NCBI RefSeq assembly: GCF_040096285.1
Contig: NZ_JBBMEY010000021.1
Location: 1 to 37,049 of the forward strand
Source of the DNA: Ruminococcoides intestinihominis
GTDB lineage: Bacteria > Bacillota > Clostridia > Oscillospirales > Acutalibacteraceae
DNA length: 37,049 nucleotides
Direction of reading: 5' to 3'
Below, in pieces: positions 1 through 7,850 of this stretch (within the stretch, counting starts at the first letter, position 1; the number at the start of each line of letters is the position of its first letter). Both the position numbers and the translations under genes were made by a program. The notes under the pieces are model-generated. The model did not search any database, was not told the DNA's origin, and saw only the letters and a list, made by a program, of their open reading frames with translations.

Positions 1-76
1 TCTTTAGACGAAGCTAGTAACATAGCCTTTAAGGCGTTAAAAGAAAAGCCACCGGCTAAGCCGGTGGATATTTACT
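1..76 (+). repeat. Left copy of a 76-bp terminal inverted repeat
   Basis: Bases 1-76 are the perfect reverse complement of 36973-37048 and identity stops at base 77. The unit holds a short palindrome (gcctttaaggc, 25-35) and a GC-rich hairpin, ccaccggc-taa-gccggtgg (49-67), next to an A/T tract. In an AT-rich genome this looks like a dispersed repeat, possibly an IS200/IS605-type end, which typically carries a subterminal hairpin. No transposase is present in the window. That both copies sit at the extreme ends suggests the window is bounded by repeat copies. Confidence 0.9.
39..67 (-). terminator. Rho-independent terminator inside the left repeat (minus strand)
   Basis: Read on the minus strand, an 8-bp GC-rich stem with a 3-nt loop (67-49) is followed by cttttctttt (48-39), the form of an intrinsic terminator. 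It would stop leftward transcription entering from this side of the repeat. The gene it would serve is not identified. Confidence 0.6.
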
Positions 77-151
77 AATGTATTATATTGTAAGTTTTTT
101 TACTAAATATTTATCAAATAAATTAAAAGTGTTATGTTACAGATCAACACA

Positions 152-180
152 TTGTATTATTTATATATTTATGCTATAGT
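152..180 (+). promoter_or_regulatory. Predicted promoter for the Sel1-repeat gene
   Basis: TTGTAT (152-157), a 17-nt spacer and TATAGT (175-180), preceded by TG, form a sigma-A-like promoter about 40 nt upstream of the ATG at 220. Confidence 0.5.
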
Positions 181-219
181 TAAATTATATAAAATTATTA
201 TTATAAGGAATATATTGTT

Positions 220-816
220 ATGAATGATGATTATAACAATGACTATGACTTTGAGGATGAATTTGATTTTGATGAAGAAGAAATAGATTTACCCGAAGAT
301 GTGATTTATCTTAATGAAGGTGCAGATGCATACAATAAAAAGGATTATGAAAAGGCAATTAGCCTTTACGAAAAATCAGCAAGTTTGGGTAATGTAACTG
401 CACTTAGCAATTTAGGATACTGTTATTATTATGGAAGAAGTATTCCGGTTGATAAAGAAAAAGCAAAATCTTATTGGGAAGAGGCTGCTATCTTTGGAGA
501 CATTCCTGCTGTATATAAACTAGGTAATATGTATAGAAATGGTGACTTGCCAAAGAGAATTGAGTATTCTCATAAACTATACAGAAGAGCATTTGAAATG
601 GCACTTAATGACCGTGATAATTATTATGCAGCACCTGATGCTATGCTTAGAATGATGAAGTACTATCCTGATGAATTGGGGGAATATGGTGATAAATTGG
701 CTATATCCTTAAAATGTATTCAAGGTATCAAAAAGCGTATTGCAGAGGGCGATCAATATTCTCAAAAAGTCCTTCAAGATGCAAAAGAATGCTTATTAAA
801 AATTATTGATGAATAG
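220..816 (+). CDS. Sel1-repeat (TPR-like) protein
   Basis: A 198-aa protein with a strongly acidic N-terminus (about residues 1-28, rich in D and E) followed by helical repeats. Residues around 34-70 ('AYNKKDYEKAISLYEKSASLGN') match a TPR/Sel1 unit, with further units near 72-94 and 96-118 ending in the usual A/G-rich turns. There is no signal peptide or membrane segment, so it is probably cytoplasmic. Sel1 repeats are protein-interaction scaffolds, and the partner cannot be inferred. An AAGGA ribosome site lies about 10 nt before the ATG. It is the first gene of the window, transcribed alone from its own promoter, and followed by a decayed fragment. The repeat call is firm and the role is unknown. 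Confidence 0.75.
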   Translation: MNDDYNNDYDFEDEFDFDEEEIDLPEDVIYLNEGADAYNKKDYEKAISLYEKSASLGNVTALSNLGYCYYYGRSIPVDKEKAKSYWEEAAIFGDIPAVYKLGNMYRNGDLPKRIEYSHKLYRRAFEMALNDRDNYYAAPDAMLRMMKYYPDELGEYGDKLAISLKCIQGIKKRIAEGDQYSQKVLQDAKECLLKIIDE

Positions 817-891
817 AATATCAACTAAATAAGGTGTACCTATGGAAAAGATAAAAATTGGCACAATAATATAAAAATTGGTTTTTACTAG

Positions 892-1101
892 ACTTATATT
901 TTACGCTATTTAAGCCCTAGGTTAAGGGATAATCTAGAACTTGCTTTACTTGATATTTATGAAGGTAGTGCCAGTGTTCCATATTATTCAGAAAGACTAA
1001 AAGATAGCGACAAAGTCGCAAAAGCACTTATAGACACAGATAATAAATGGAAAATTTGCTATATGTCCGACCGTATCCGAAAAAAGTATAATATATATTA
1101 A
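892..1101 (+). pseudogene. Decayed gene fragment, C-terminal part only
   Basis: The frame 892-1101 is open for 69 codons after a stop at 889-891. It encodes a well-formed sequence (LSPRLRDNLELALLDIYEGS, then YYSERLKDSDKVAKAL, ending KKYNIY) but has no ATG, GTG or TTG start with a ribosome site. An ATG at 842 with an upstream AAGG opens another frame that stops after ten codons. The pattern 'ysErLkds..va.ali.tdn' weakly resembles short DUF4116-type repeats. I read this as the remnant of a broken gene between the Sel1 gene and the terminator at 1200. Confidence 0.4.
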
Positions 1102-1199
1102 TGAGTTTGTTTTTTACAATATTTAATTCTATCCATATAACTAATATTACTTTTTAAATAGAATATACAATAATTATCATTAAAACTAATTTAAGATGA

Positions 1200-1237
1200 C
1201 AGTAACCCTTATTAATAATGATAAGGGTTACTGTTTT
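1200..1237 (+). terminator. Rho-independent terminator
   Basis: A perfect 13-bp stem, cagtaacccttat (1200-1212) with ataagggttactg (1221-1233), closes an 8-nt loop and is followed by a short T run (1234-1237). It ends rightward transcription from the Sel1 gene and the fragment. Confidence 0.7.
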
Positions 1238-1294
1238 AGTATATAAAAATATTAATATGATTGTGAGAAGATAATTTTACAATCTAGTTCAATG

Positions 1295-1705
1295 TTACAC
1301 ATTATAATTAAGATATTCTGGCAATTTACCATCTATTTGATACTGTAAAAATAGATAGAATAGAATGGGTGTTGCCATTATATCGGTATTTCTGTTTGAA
1401 TAGCATTCCCAACAATTACTGCAATTCTCAATAACAATTCTTCCATCACTAATCATTTTATTGTAATCTACATGAACCGGAATTCGTTTTATGATTAGTT
1501 TTTTTCTCCCACTAGGCATCTTTTTCATTTTTTCATGAATTTCTGGTTCAGCAAAGCAGTTCCTAGCAATGGTAATTATCCCATCACATATATGTTCTTC
1601 ATTGTAGTACCTTGCATCATTCAAATTATAACTACCAAATTCGTATATGACAGTTTCACTATCTTCCAAAACTAATTTAACAAATGCACCTATACCTCTA
1701 CTCAT
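1295..1705 (-). CDS. Small cysteine-containing protein of unknown function
   Basis: A 136-aa protein with an AGGAG ribosome site before the ATG at 1705. I do not recognise the family. The N-terminal half alternates beta-like and charged stretches. The central part has a basic segment (MKKMPSGRKKLIIKRIPVHV) and then a cysteine cluster 'CSNCWEC' (about residues 94-100) that could bind metal. The C-terminus is hydrophobic/aromatic (PILFYLFLQYQ) but too short to be a clear membrane helix. It lies alone, convergent with the terminator at 1200 and divergent from the helicase gene at 2030. The strong start and intact frame favour a real gene. Confidence 0.55.
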   Translation of the reverse strand: MSRGIGAFVKLVLEDSETVIYEFGSYNLNDARYYNEEHICDGIITIARNCFAEPEIHEKMKKMPSGRKKLIIKRIPVHVDYNKMISDGRIVIENCSNCWECYSNRNTDIMATPILFYLFLQYQIDGKLPEYLNYNV

Positions 1706-1806
1706 ACTGCACTCCTATTATGTAATTATAAATAATTTATTAGTTATTCATTCAGAATACTATGTGCCATACAGAAAATTTAAATATATTTAAAGTATAA
1801 AGTATT

Positions 1807-1840
1807 ATAAAAGTGTAGTCAAGATAAAAGTGTAGTCAAG
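1807..1840. repeat. Perfect 17-bp tandem duplication
   Basis: ataaaagtgtagtcaag occurs twice in immediate tandem (1807-1823 and 1824-1840) in the region between the divergent genes at 1705 and 2030. It could be a repeated operator or a simple replication slippage product. Confidence 0.85.
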
Positions 1841-1907
1841 AAATCATTTTATTCTATAATTTTTTATGTAATGTGTGATAAATTACTACTTAAAACTAAA
1901 CTAATAA

Positions 1908-1936
1908 TTGAAAATGTGAAATAAGTGTGCTATTAT
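1908..1936 (+). promoter_or_regulatory. Predicted promoter for the helicase-nuclease gene
   Basis: TTGAAA (1908-1913), 17-nt spacer, TATTAT (1931-1936). It lies about 95 nt upstream of the ATG at 2030 and downstream of the 17-bp tandem repeat. Confidence 0.45.
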
Positions 1937-2029
1937 AAGTATGATAGTTAAAAAAGACTGAACAGGTAAATAATACTTTAAAATTTATATTAAGTATAGA
2001 TAATAGAAGAAATTGTTAATGGTGAGAAA

Positions 2030-4741
2030 ATGGATGCTAAAAATGAAATGATTATTATTAAAGGAGAAATTAAAACATCTGATGTGCAATCATGTAAGTA
2101 TAATAATGCTACAAACAAATGGGATGTAGAATATAATAGTGGAAGAGTATATTCATATGGCAAGCATAATGTTAAAGTCTTGGATAATCCTGTAGAACTT
2201 AACCCTAAATTATATAAAATAGTAAAAGATGGTCGAGATTTTTATAATATCGATAAAATATACAAATTTAGTGATTCAAATACTTCATATTATCATATTT
2301 GTTTTAAAAATGGTTTTGATAGGGATTATTGTGAGAGTGATTTGAAAATTACTGAGTCCTGCTTCAATGATGAATCATCTGTAAATATTTTCAATTATCT
2401 AAAACAGATATCAAAGTTTTGTAAAATGGGTTCAGATGAAGATCTGTTATATAGCAGATATGAAAAAATAGAATATGTTGGCGATGATACTGCATTAGCT
2501 AAATATTTAAATCCTACTAAATATAAAGATAGTCCGGTAAATAATGAGTTTAAACCTATATTTCCATTTGGATGTAATAATAGTCAATATAAAGCAGTTA
2601 AAAGAGCAATGGAAAATCAAATTAGTGTTATTCAAGGTCCTCCGGGAACAGGAAAAACACAGACAATACTTAATATTATTGCTAATATTTTGATGCAAGG
2701 TAAAACTGTACAAGTTGTATCAAATAACAATTCTGCAACTGATAATGTTTATGACAAATTGGCTTCAGAAAAGTATAGTTTGGGTTTTATTGCTGCTAAG
2801 TTAGGTAACAGTACTAACAAAGAGAAATTTATAGAGAATCAGAAATTAGAATATCCTGATTTTTCAACATGGAAAAACGATAATTCTTCAGAACTAAGAG
2901 AAAATATTGTTTCACAGTCTGCAAATATAAAAGATATTTTCGATAAGCAAGAAAAGTTGGCTGAATTACGACAGGAAATTTCTCAATTACAAATAGAACA
3001 GGAATATTTCAATAGACACGCTAAAGAATTAAATGTGAATATTGATAATATTAAGTTTAGAAAGAAGTTATCTTCTACACAATTGATGTCTTTATGGCAA
3101 GATGTTCAAATTATCTCTGATAAACAGAAACAAATTGGCTTTTGGTTTAAAATAAAAGCTCTCATAAAATATGGAATTACTGATTTTAAGTCATATAAAC
3201 AAGATATTTCAGACTTTATTATAATTATTCAGTCTATGTTTTATAAAGCTAAGTACTTAGAAATTCTTAATAATATAAAAGATATTGAAGAATTTCTAAA
3301 AAGTATTAGTGATAATAATATCAAAGAATTTACTGATAATTCAATGATTGTTTTTAAAGATTACTTAGCACAAAAATATGAAAATCGTAGTAGAAAAAGA
3401 TTTACTGATAAGGATTTGTGGTTAAAATCTGAGGAGTTTTTAATGGATTATCCGATTGTTTTAAGCACAACCTTTTCGTCAAGGAGTAGTCTTAATTCTA
3501 ACACTGTTTATGATTATCTAATTATTGATGAAGCCTCTCAAGTTGATATTGCAACAGGCTCATTAGCTATCTCTTGTGCGAAAAATGTTGTAATTGTGGG
3601 TGATACTAAACAATTAGCTAACATTGTACCACCTAAATTAAAACCTCAAGTTGAGAGTGTTTTTAGCAAGTATAATATAGATAATGGCTATAAGTTTACT
3701 AATAGTTTTCTTCAATCTATATTGGATGTGTTACCAAATGTACCTCAAACAACATTAAGAGAACATTATAGGTGCCATCCTAAAATTATAGAATTTTGCA
3801 ACCAAAAGTTTTATAACGGTGAATTAATTATAATGACAAAGGATAATGATGAGAAGGATGTTTTACTTGTTAAGAAAACAGCTAAGGGAAATCATGTTCG
3901 TGATCACTATAGTCAACGACAAATAGACGTAATAAAACAAAATATTATTACCGAATATTCTCTTGATGCTGATGAAACAGGTATTATATCTCCTTATCGT
4001 AATCAAGTGAATGCGTTAAATAATGAGATAGGTCAATTTGAAATTGATACTGTACATAAATTTCAAGGCAGAGAAAAAGATAATATCATAATTTCAACTG
4101 TTGATGATGAAATTTCAGATTTTGTGGATGACCCGAATTTATTAAATGTTGCAATATCTAGAGCGAAGAAAAGATTGATGATTGTTGTAACAGGTAATCC
4201 GCAGAAAAAAGAGCGTATTATTACTGAATTGATTGATTATATCAATTATAATAATTTTGAAGTTTCAGATAGTAATGTTTGTTCTGTTTTCGATTACTTA
4301 TACAGTCAGTACAAAGATGAGAGAGATGAGTATCTGAAAAAACATTCGAAAATTTCTATGTATGATTCAGAAAACTTGATGTATTCTTTAATTAAGGATA
4401 TTATTGCTGATAATAAATTTTCAAGTTTAGGTGTAATTTGTCGCATTCCGTTGAGAATGTTAATTCGAAAATTTGACTTACTTAGTGCTGAAGAATATAA
4501 ATACGCAATGAATACTTCTACTCATTTAGACTTTTTGATATACAATAAAATTACCAAGAAACCTCTGTTAGCAATTGAGGTGGACGGCTATGAATACCAT
4601 AAAGAAGGTACTGCCCAAGCTGAAAGAGATAAGTTGAAAAATAACATAATGAATACTTGTCATATTAAATTGTTAAGATTTAAAACTAATGGTAGTGGCG
4701 AAAAGGAGAAGATAATTTCAACTATTAAAACACTACTTTGA
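2030..4741 (+). CDS. SF1 (UPF1/DNA2-like) helicase with C-terminal PD-(D/E)XK-type nuclease domain
   Basis: A 903-aa protein. After an approximately 180-residue N-terminal region come superfamily 1 helicase motifs: Walker A GPPGTGKT (about 202-209), DEASQ of motif II (about 497), GDTKQLA of motif III (about 523), the YRCHP segment (about 580), TVHKFQGRE of motif V (about 673) and VAISRAKKR of motif VI (about 707). Roughly residues 265-440 form a charged, helical insertion between motifs Ia and II. The last 80 residues contain LDFLIYN and then AIEVDGYEYHKE, a D..E-x-D pattern typical of DUF559/DUF2726 Vsr-like nuclease domains. Helicase-nuclease fusions of this kind are frequent in phage-defence islands. 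It is followed within 26 nt by an Mrr-type nuclease gene, so the two are probably co-transcribed. The ribosome site (GGTGAG, 3 nt from the ATG) is weak. Confidence 0.85.
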   Translation: MDAKNEMIIIKGEIKTSDVQSCKYNNATNKWDVEYNSGRVYSYGKHNVKVLDNPVELNPKLYKIVKDGRDFYNIDKIYKFSDSNTSYYHICFKNGFDRDYCESDLKITESCFNDESSVNIFNYLKQISKFCKMGSDEDLLYSRYEKIEYVGDDTALAKYLNPTKYKDSPVNNEFKPIFPFGCNNSQYKAVKRAMENQISVIQGPPGTGKTQTILNIIANILMQGKTVQVVSNNNSATDNVYDKLASEKYSLGFIAAKLGNSTNKEKFIENQKLEYPDFSTWKNDNSSELRENIVSQSANIKDIFDKQEKLAELRQEISQLQIEQEYFNRHAKELNVNIDNIKFRKKLSSTQLMSLWQDVQIISDKQKQIGFWFKIKALIKYGITDFKSYKQDISDFIIIIQSMFYKAKYLEILNNIKDIEEFLKSISDNNIKEFTDNSMIVFKDYLAQKYENRSRKRFTDKDLWLKSEEFLMDYPIVLSTTFSSRSSLNSNTVYDYLIIDEASQVDIATGSLAISCAKNVVIVGDTKQLANIVPPKLKPQVESVFSKYNIDNGYKFTNSFLQSILDVLPNVPQTTLREHYRCHPKIIEFCNQKFYNGELIIMTKDNDEKDVLLVKKTAKGNHVRDHYSQRQIDVIKQNIITEYSLDADETGIISPYRNQVNALNNEIGQFEIDTVHKFQGREKDNIIISTVDDEISDFVDDPNLLNVAISRAKKRLMIVVTGNPQKKERIITELIDYINYNNFEVSDSNVCSVFDYLYSQYKDERDEYLKKHSKISMYDSENLMYSLIKDIIADNKFSSLGVICRIPLRMLIRKFDLLSAEEYKYAMNTSTHLDFLIYNKITKKPLLAIEVDGYEYHKEGTAQAERDKLKNNIMNTCHIKLLRFKTNGSGEKEKIISTIKTLL

Positions 4742-4766
4742 ATTTGAATAATTAGGAGACACTTTA

Positions 4767-5165
4767 GTGCTAAATTACGGAAACTTAAATGATGTTGAAT
4801 TTGAATATCTATGTCAAGATATTATGCAGGAAAAATTGGGAATAGAAATACATCACTTTGCAGTTGGTTGTGATGGTGGTATAGATTTATGTGATAATGT
4901 ACATACAAAAAATGTGATTGTACAAGTAAAACACTACTATAATTCTACTGTTGCACAACTTATATCATCCTTAAAAAATGAGTTAAAAAAAGTTAAACTA
5001 TTAAATCCAAAACATTACTATGTATGTTGCTCGAAATCCTTAACACCTAAGAGAATAGAAGAAATTTATAATTTGTTTTCTGATTTCATGGATTCACCAT
5101 CCAATGTTATTACATTGGATGATATTGATGGCTTTCTTACAAATGAAAAAAATATAAATGTTTAA
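4767..5165 (+). CDS. Mrr-like restriction endonuclease domain, N-terminal part of a split REase-nSTAND3 gene
   Basis: Starts at GTG 4767 with AGGAGA 8 nt upstream. The 132-aa product has a PD-(D/E)XK core of the Mrr_cat type: 'VGCDGGIDL' (catalytic Asp, about residue 38) and 'VIVQVKHY' (Q-x-K, about residue 52). It ends at a TAA (5163-5165). The same frame remains open beyond that stop for 645 codons and continues directly as the linker and NTPase of the next entry, so this is the effector domain of a gene interrupted by one nonsense codon. On its own it could still fold as a small nuclease, but the isolated domain would lack its NTP-dependent switch. Confidence 0.8.
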   Translation: MLNYGNLNDVEFEYLCQDIMQEKLGIEIHHFAVGCDGGIDLCDNVHTKNVIVQVKHYYNSTVAQLISSLKNELKKVKLLNPKHYYVCCSKSLTPKRIEEIYNLFSDFMDSPSNVITLDDIDGFLTNEKNINV

Positions 5166-7100
5166 AAAAAACACTATAAATTATGGATTGAGTCAACTGG
5201 AATTTTACAAAATATAATAAATAGTGAAATTTTTATTGACTGTGAAGTGTTACTGTCATCTATAGAAAATGATAAGAAATTTTTTGTACAAACTCAAGCA
5301 TTTTATAAAGCACTACACTATCTTGAAAATAACAAGACTTTATTTATTGTTGGAAATCCTGGTGTTGGTAAGACAATTACTTCTAAAATGTTAGTTTTGT
5401 ACTATGCAGCAATTAAATATAAAGTAAGATACACAACTAATACTACTGATTTACAGTCATTGAAAAAATCTATATCACAAAACCCAAAAGAAAAAGAAAT
5501 TATTCTTATTGATGATTGTTTTGGCCAGGCTTATTTCCAGATGAAAGATAGCCAAAATGAAGAGTTGCTTTCTTTAATAAAATATATTAATTTATCAACT
5601 AACAAACGTCTTATATTAAATTCTAGGGTTACTATTTATCAAGAAGCTAGAGAGCGTAGTTTGGAACTTGTTAAAAGTTTTGATAATGATGAATGTAAAG
5701 TGTATATCATAGATATGAATAATATATCAGATATAGAAAAAGCTAAGATTCTTTATAATCATTTAGTATTTAACAATGTACAAAAGGAATACTTTGATGA
5801 TATAAAAAAAGACAAAAGATATTTAAAAATAATTAAACACAAAAATTACAATCCTCGTATTATTGAATTTATATGTAATCCACGACACTATGAAAATATT
5901 AAATCAAATTCCTATTATAATTTTATTCTAAATCATTTAAATAATCCAAAAGAAATTTGGAAAGATGAATATGAGAGAAGACTGCAAAAAACTGACAGAA
6001 TATTGCTTTCTACTATCTATTCTTTTTCTGATTTATATACTGATCTAGATTTGATTAGAAAAAACTTTGATAAGAGATTATCAACTGAAACAAATATTGA
6101 TATTACTGTTAATCAATTTGAATCTTCTCTTACACGACTATTAGAGGGTTTTGTTATTTTAATTGATATAGATAAAACTAAAAAAATTTCTATGGCGAAT
6201 CCTTCAGTTAACGATTATTTGGATGGATTTTTAAAAGAAAATCTTCTTGAAAGAGAAATGTTAATAAAAAATGCCACACATATTCAACAGATAAAACGAT
6301 TAATGACAAACTCGGAATATGAAGAATGGGGACAAACTGTTATTAAGGAGCATACTATAAATAATATTGATTTTATAAATAAGGGACAAAAGAATGCAAT
6401 AATAACATATTTTATATCAAAATATGGTATATTAGATACTGAATATTCGGATATAATTAATGAATTTTTATTAAACCCATTTAATGTGATTTATCGTGTA
6501 CATGTAGATATATCTGTGAAAGATATAATTGAACTTCTTTTTAATGATGAAAAAACACTTGAATTTTACAATATTGTATCTTATTTATCTTTACCAAATA
6601 ATCTTAAAACATTTTATAGACATTTTGATATTGAAGATTTATGTGATATAATAAATTTTTTAGATAGTTGTTTTAATAAGCCTTATCGAGAAGAATTTAT
6701 TAAGTCATCTATTGACTCTTTTAAATTTGCTATTGAGAGTTTTTGCGATGATGTTGATGTTGATGATTATAGTCCTGATGTTGAATATGCTATTGATTTA
6801 GCAACTTCATATACTTTATATGAGAAAATAGTTGATAATGACGATGCTGAATCATACATTGAAGATGAGGTAATTGAACTTGTTAAAGATAAGATATATG
6901 ATATGGTAAAAAATTTACCTGCTGATGTTATTATAGATTCTAATTATGTAGAAAATCTTGATATTAATGTATATGGCGCATATAATTTGGTTGATTCTTA
7001 TATTGAGGATGAAGATTATAATGAAGAGTATAAATATTATAATAATTCATCTGATAATGATGATTCAGAAATTGATTATATGTTTAATAGGAAATTCTAA
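5166..7100 (+). CDS. nSTAND3 NTPase, C-terminal part of the split REase-nSTAND3 gene
   Basis: The frame is open from the codon after the TAA at 5163 to the stop at 7100. The first residues (KKHYKLWIESTGILQNII) are the usual linker between the nuclease and the STAND domain. The first possible start, GTG 5247, has no ribosome site, so a separate gene start is unlikely; counted from it the part is 617 aa. Walker A GNPGVGKT lies about 37 residues after that GTG, Walker B is IILIDDCFG (about 83), and the 'LILNSR' sensor segment follows. The C-terminal half is a helical, sensor-like region ending in a very acidic tail (DEDYNEEYKYYNNSSDNDD). STAND NTPases joined to nucleases act as phage sensors in Avs-like systems; that role here is inferred from family and context. 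Confidence 0.75.
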   Translation, partial: KKHYKLWIESTGILQNIINSEIFIDCEVLLSSIENDKKFFVQTQAFYKALHYLENNKTLFIVGNPGVGKTITSKMLVLYYAAIKYKVRYTTNTTDLQSLKKSISQNPKEKEIILIDDCFGQAYFQMKDSQNEELLSLIKYINLSTNKRLILNSRVTIYQEARERSLELVKSFDNDECKVYIIDMNNISDIEKAKILYNHLVFNNVQKEYFDDIKKDKRYLKIIKHKNYNPRIIEFICNPRHYENIKSNSYYNFILNHLNNPKEIWKDEYERRLQKTDRILLSTIYSFSDLYTDLDLIRKNFDKRLSTETNIDITVNQFESSLTRLLEGFVILIDIDKTKKISMANPSVNDYLDGFLKENLLEREMLIKNATHIQQIKRLMTNSEYEEWGQTVIKEHTINNIDFINKGQKNAIITYFISKYGILDTEYSDIINEFLLNPFNVIYRVHVDISVKDIIELLFNDEKTLEFYNIVSYLSLPNNLKTFYRHFDIEDLCDIINFLDSCFNKPYREEFIKSSIDSFKFAIESFCDDVDVDDYSPDVEYAIDLATSYTLYEKIVDNDDAESYIEDEVIELVKDKIYDMVKNLPADVIIDSNYVENLDINVYGAYNLVDSYIEDEDYNEEYKYYNNSSDNDDSEIDYMFNRKF

Positions 7101-7615
7101 TGATTTATAGTAAATTTAATAGCCATTGGCAAATAAAATAACCTTTATTATTATAAGCCTTTTAGTAAATTATAAGATACAAATTTTTTTGCAATAGTTC
7201 AAAAATAGTTTTAAATATGGTGAATGAATAACTATTTTATAATCCAGATAGACTAATTAGTCTGTCAAACAAGAATAAAGATAAATTTTATGGAAAAATC
7301 TATTTGATTTTTAATCATTGTAACTAAATGTTTTTCTATGTTTGTGAAAGATAAGCACTACTATTATGATGCTGATGAAATAATAACATGATTTAAATTA
7401 AATAATAGGCTCAATATTAGTTGTTTATAAAAGAATTATTTAAGCAAGTTGAAAATAACATCAGTTACTCCAAATAAAGTTCACTTAAATAATTGTTAAT
7501 ATAGATAAATATATTATCAATAATTTGTAAAATTTTATACTAGAACTACAAATAATAATGTAGTATAATTACCTTATATGTCAAACTTTAGTTTAAAATG
7601 TTAGGAGAAATAATT
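7101..7615. other. AT-rich intergenic region, no gene seen
   Basis: About 500 bases between the split nSTAND3 gene and the small gene at 7616. I find no open frame with a credible start. A TATAAT at 7564-7569 could be a -10 element for the next gene but no matching -35 is evident. A short inverted repeat (actac...gtagt) overlaps the same place. I see no terminator after the nSTAND3 frame. Confidence 0.5.
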
Positions 7616-7798
7616 ATGATAAACAAAGATGATTTTATGGACTATGTGGGCTATCGTAATACGGTAGTTGAAGAAAAGATTGAGGAATGTTTGTCTGAAA
7701 TAAGAAGTGGAAAAACTGAAATATCTGTTGATAGAGGTGATCTAACAGATTCTGAATTAGAATATCTTTATCAGGAACTGGATAAGCGTCTAAAATAA
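7616..7798 (+). CDS. Small acidic protein of unknown function
   Basis: A 60-aa product. The ATG at 7616 is chosen because AGGAGA (7603-7608) is 7 nt upstream; an in-frame ATG at 7598 lies before that ribosome site and has none of its own. The sequence (MINKDDFMDYVGYRNTVVEE, then LTDSELEYLYQELDKRLK) looks like two or three amphipathic helices rich in Glu and Asp. I do not recognise the family. It precedes the repeat protein gene at 7851 by 52 nt on the same strand, so the two may form an operon. Confidence 0.5.
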   Translation: MINKDDFMDYVGYRNTVVEEKIEECLSEIRSGKTEISVDRGDLTDSELEYLYQELDKRLK

Positions 7799-7850
7799 CA
7801 CTGTCAATCATTATTGAATACTTAAAGTATTAATATCTTTGGAGGTAATT

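Noticed and set aside
5163..5165. TAA as a programmed read-through or frameshift site
   Set aside because: The frame is unchanged across it, so no shift is involved, and there is no known recoding signal around it. A nonsense substitution is simpler, although read-through cannot be excluded.
7338..7391. Short open frame MFVKDKHYYYDADEIIT in the 7.1-7.6 kb gap
   Set aside because: Only 17 codons, no ribosome site and no flanking coding signal; too little to call a gene.
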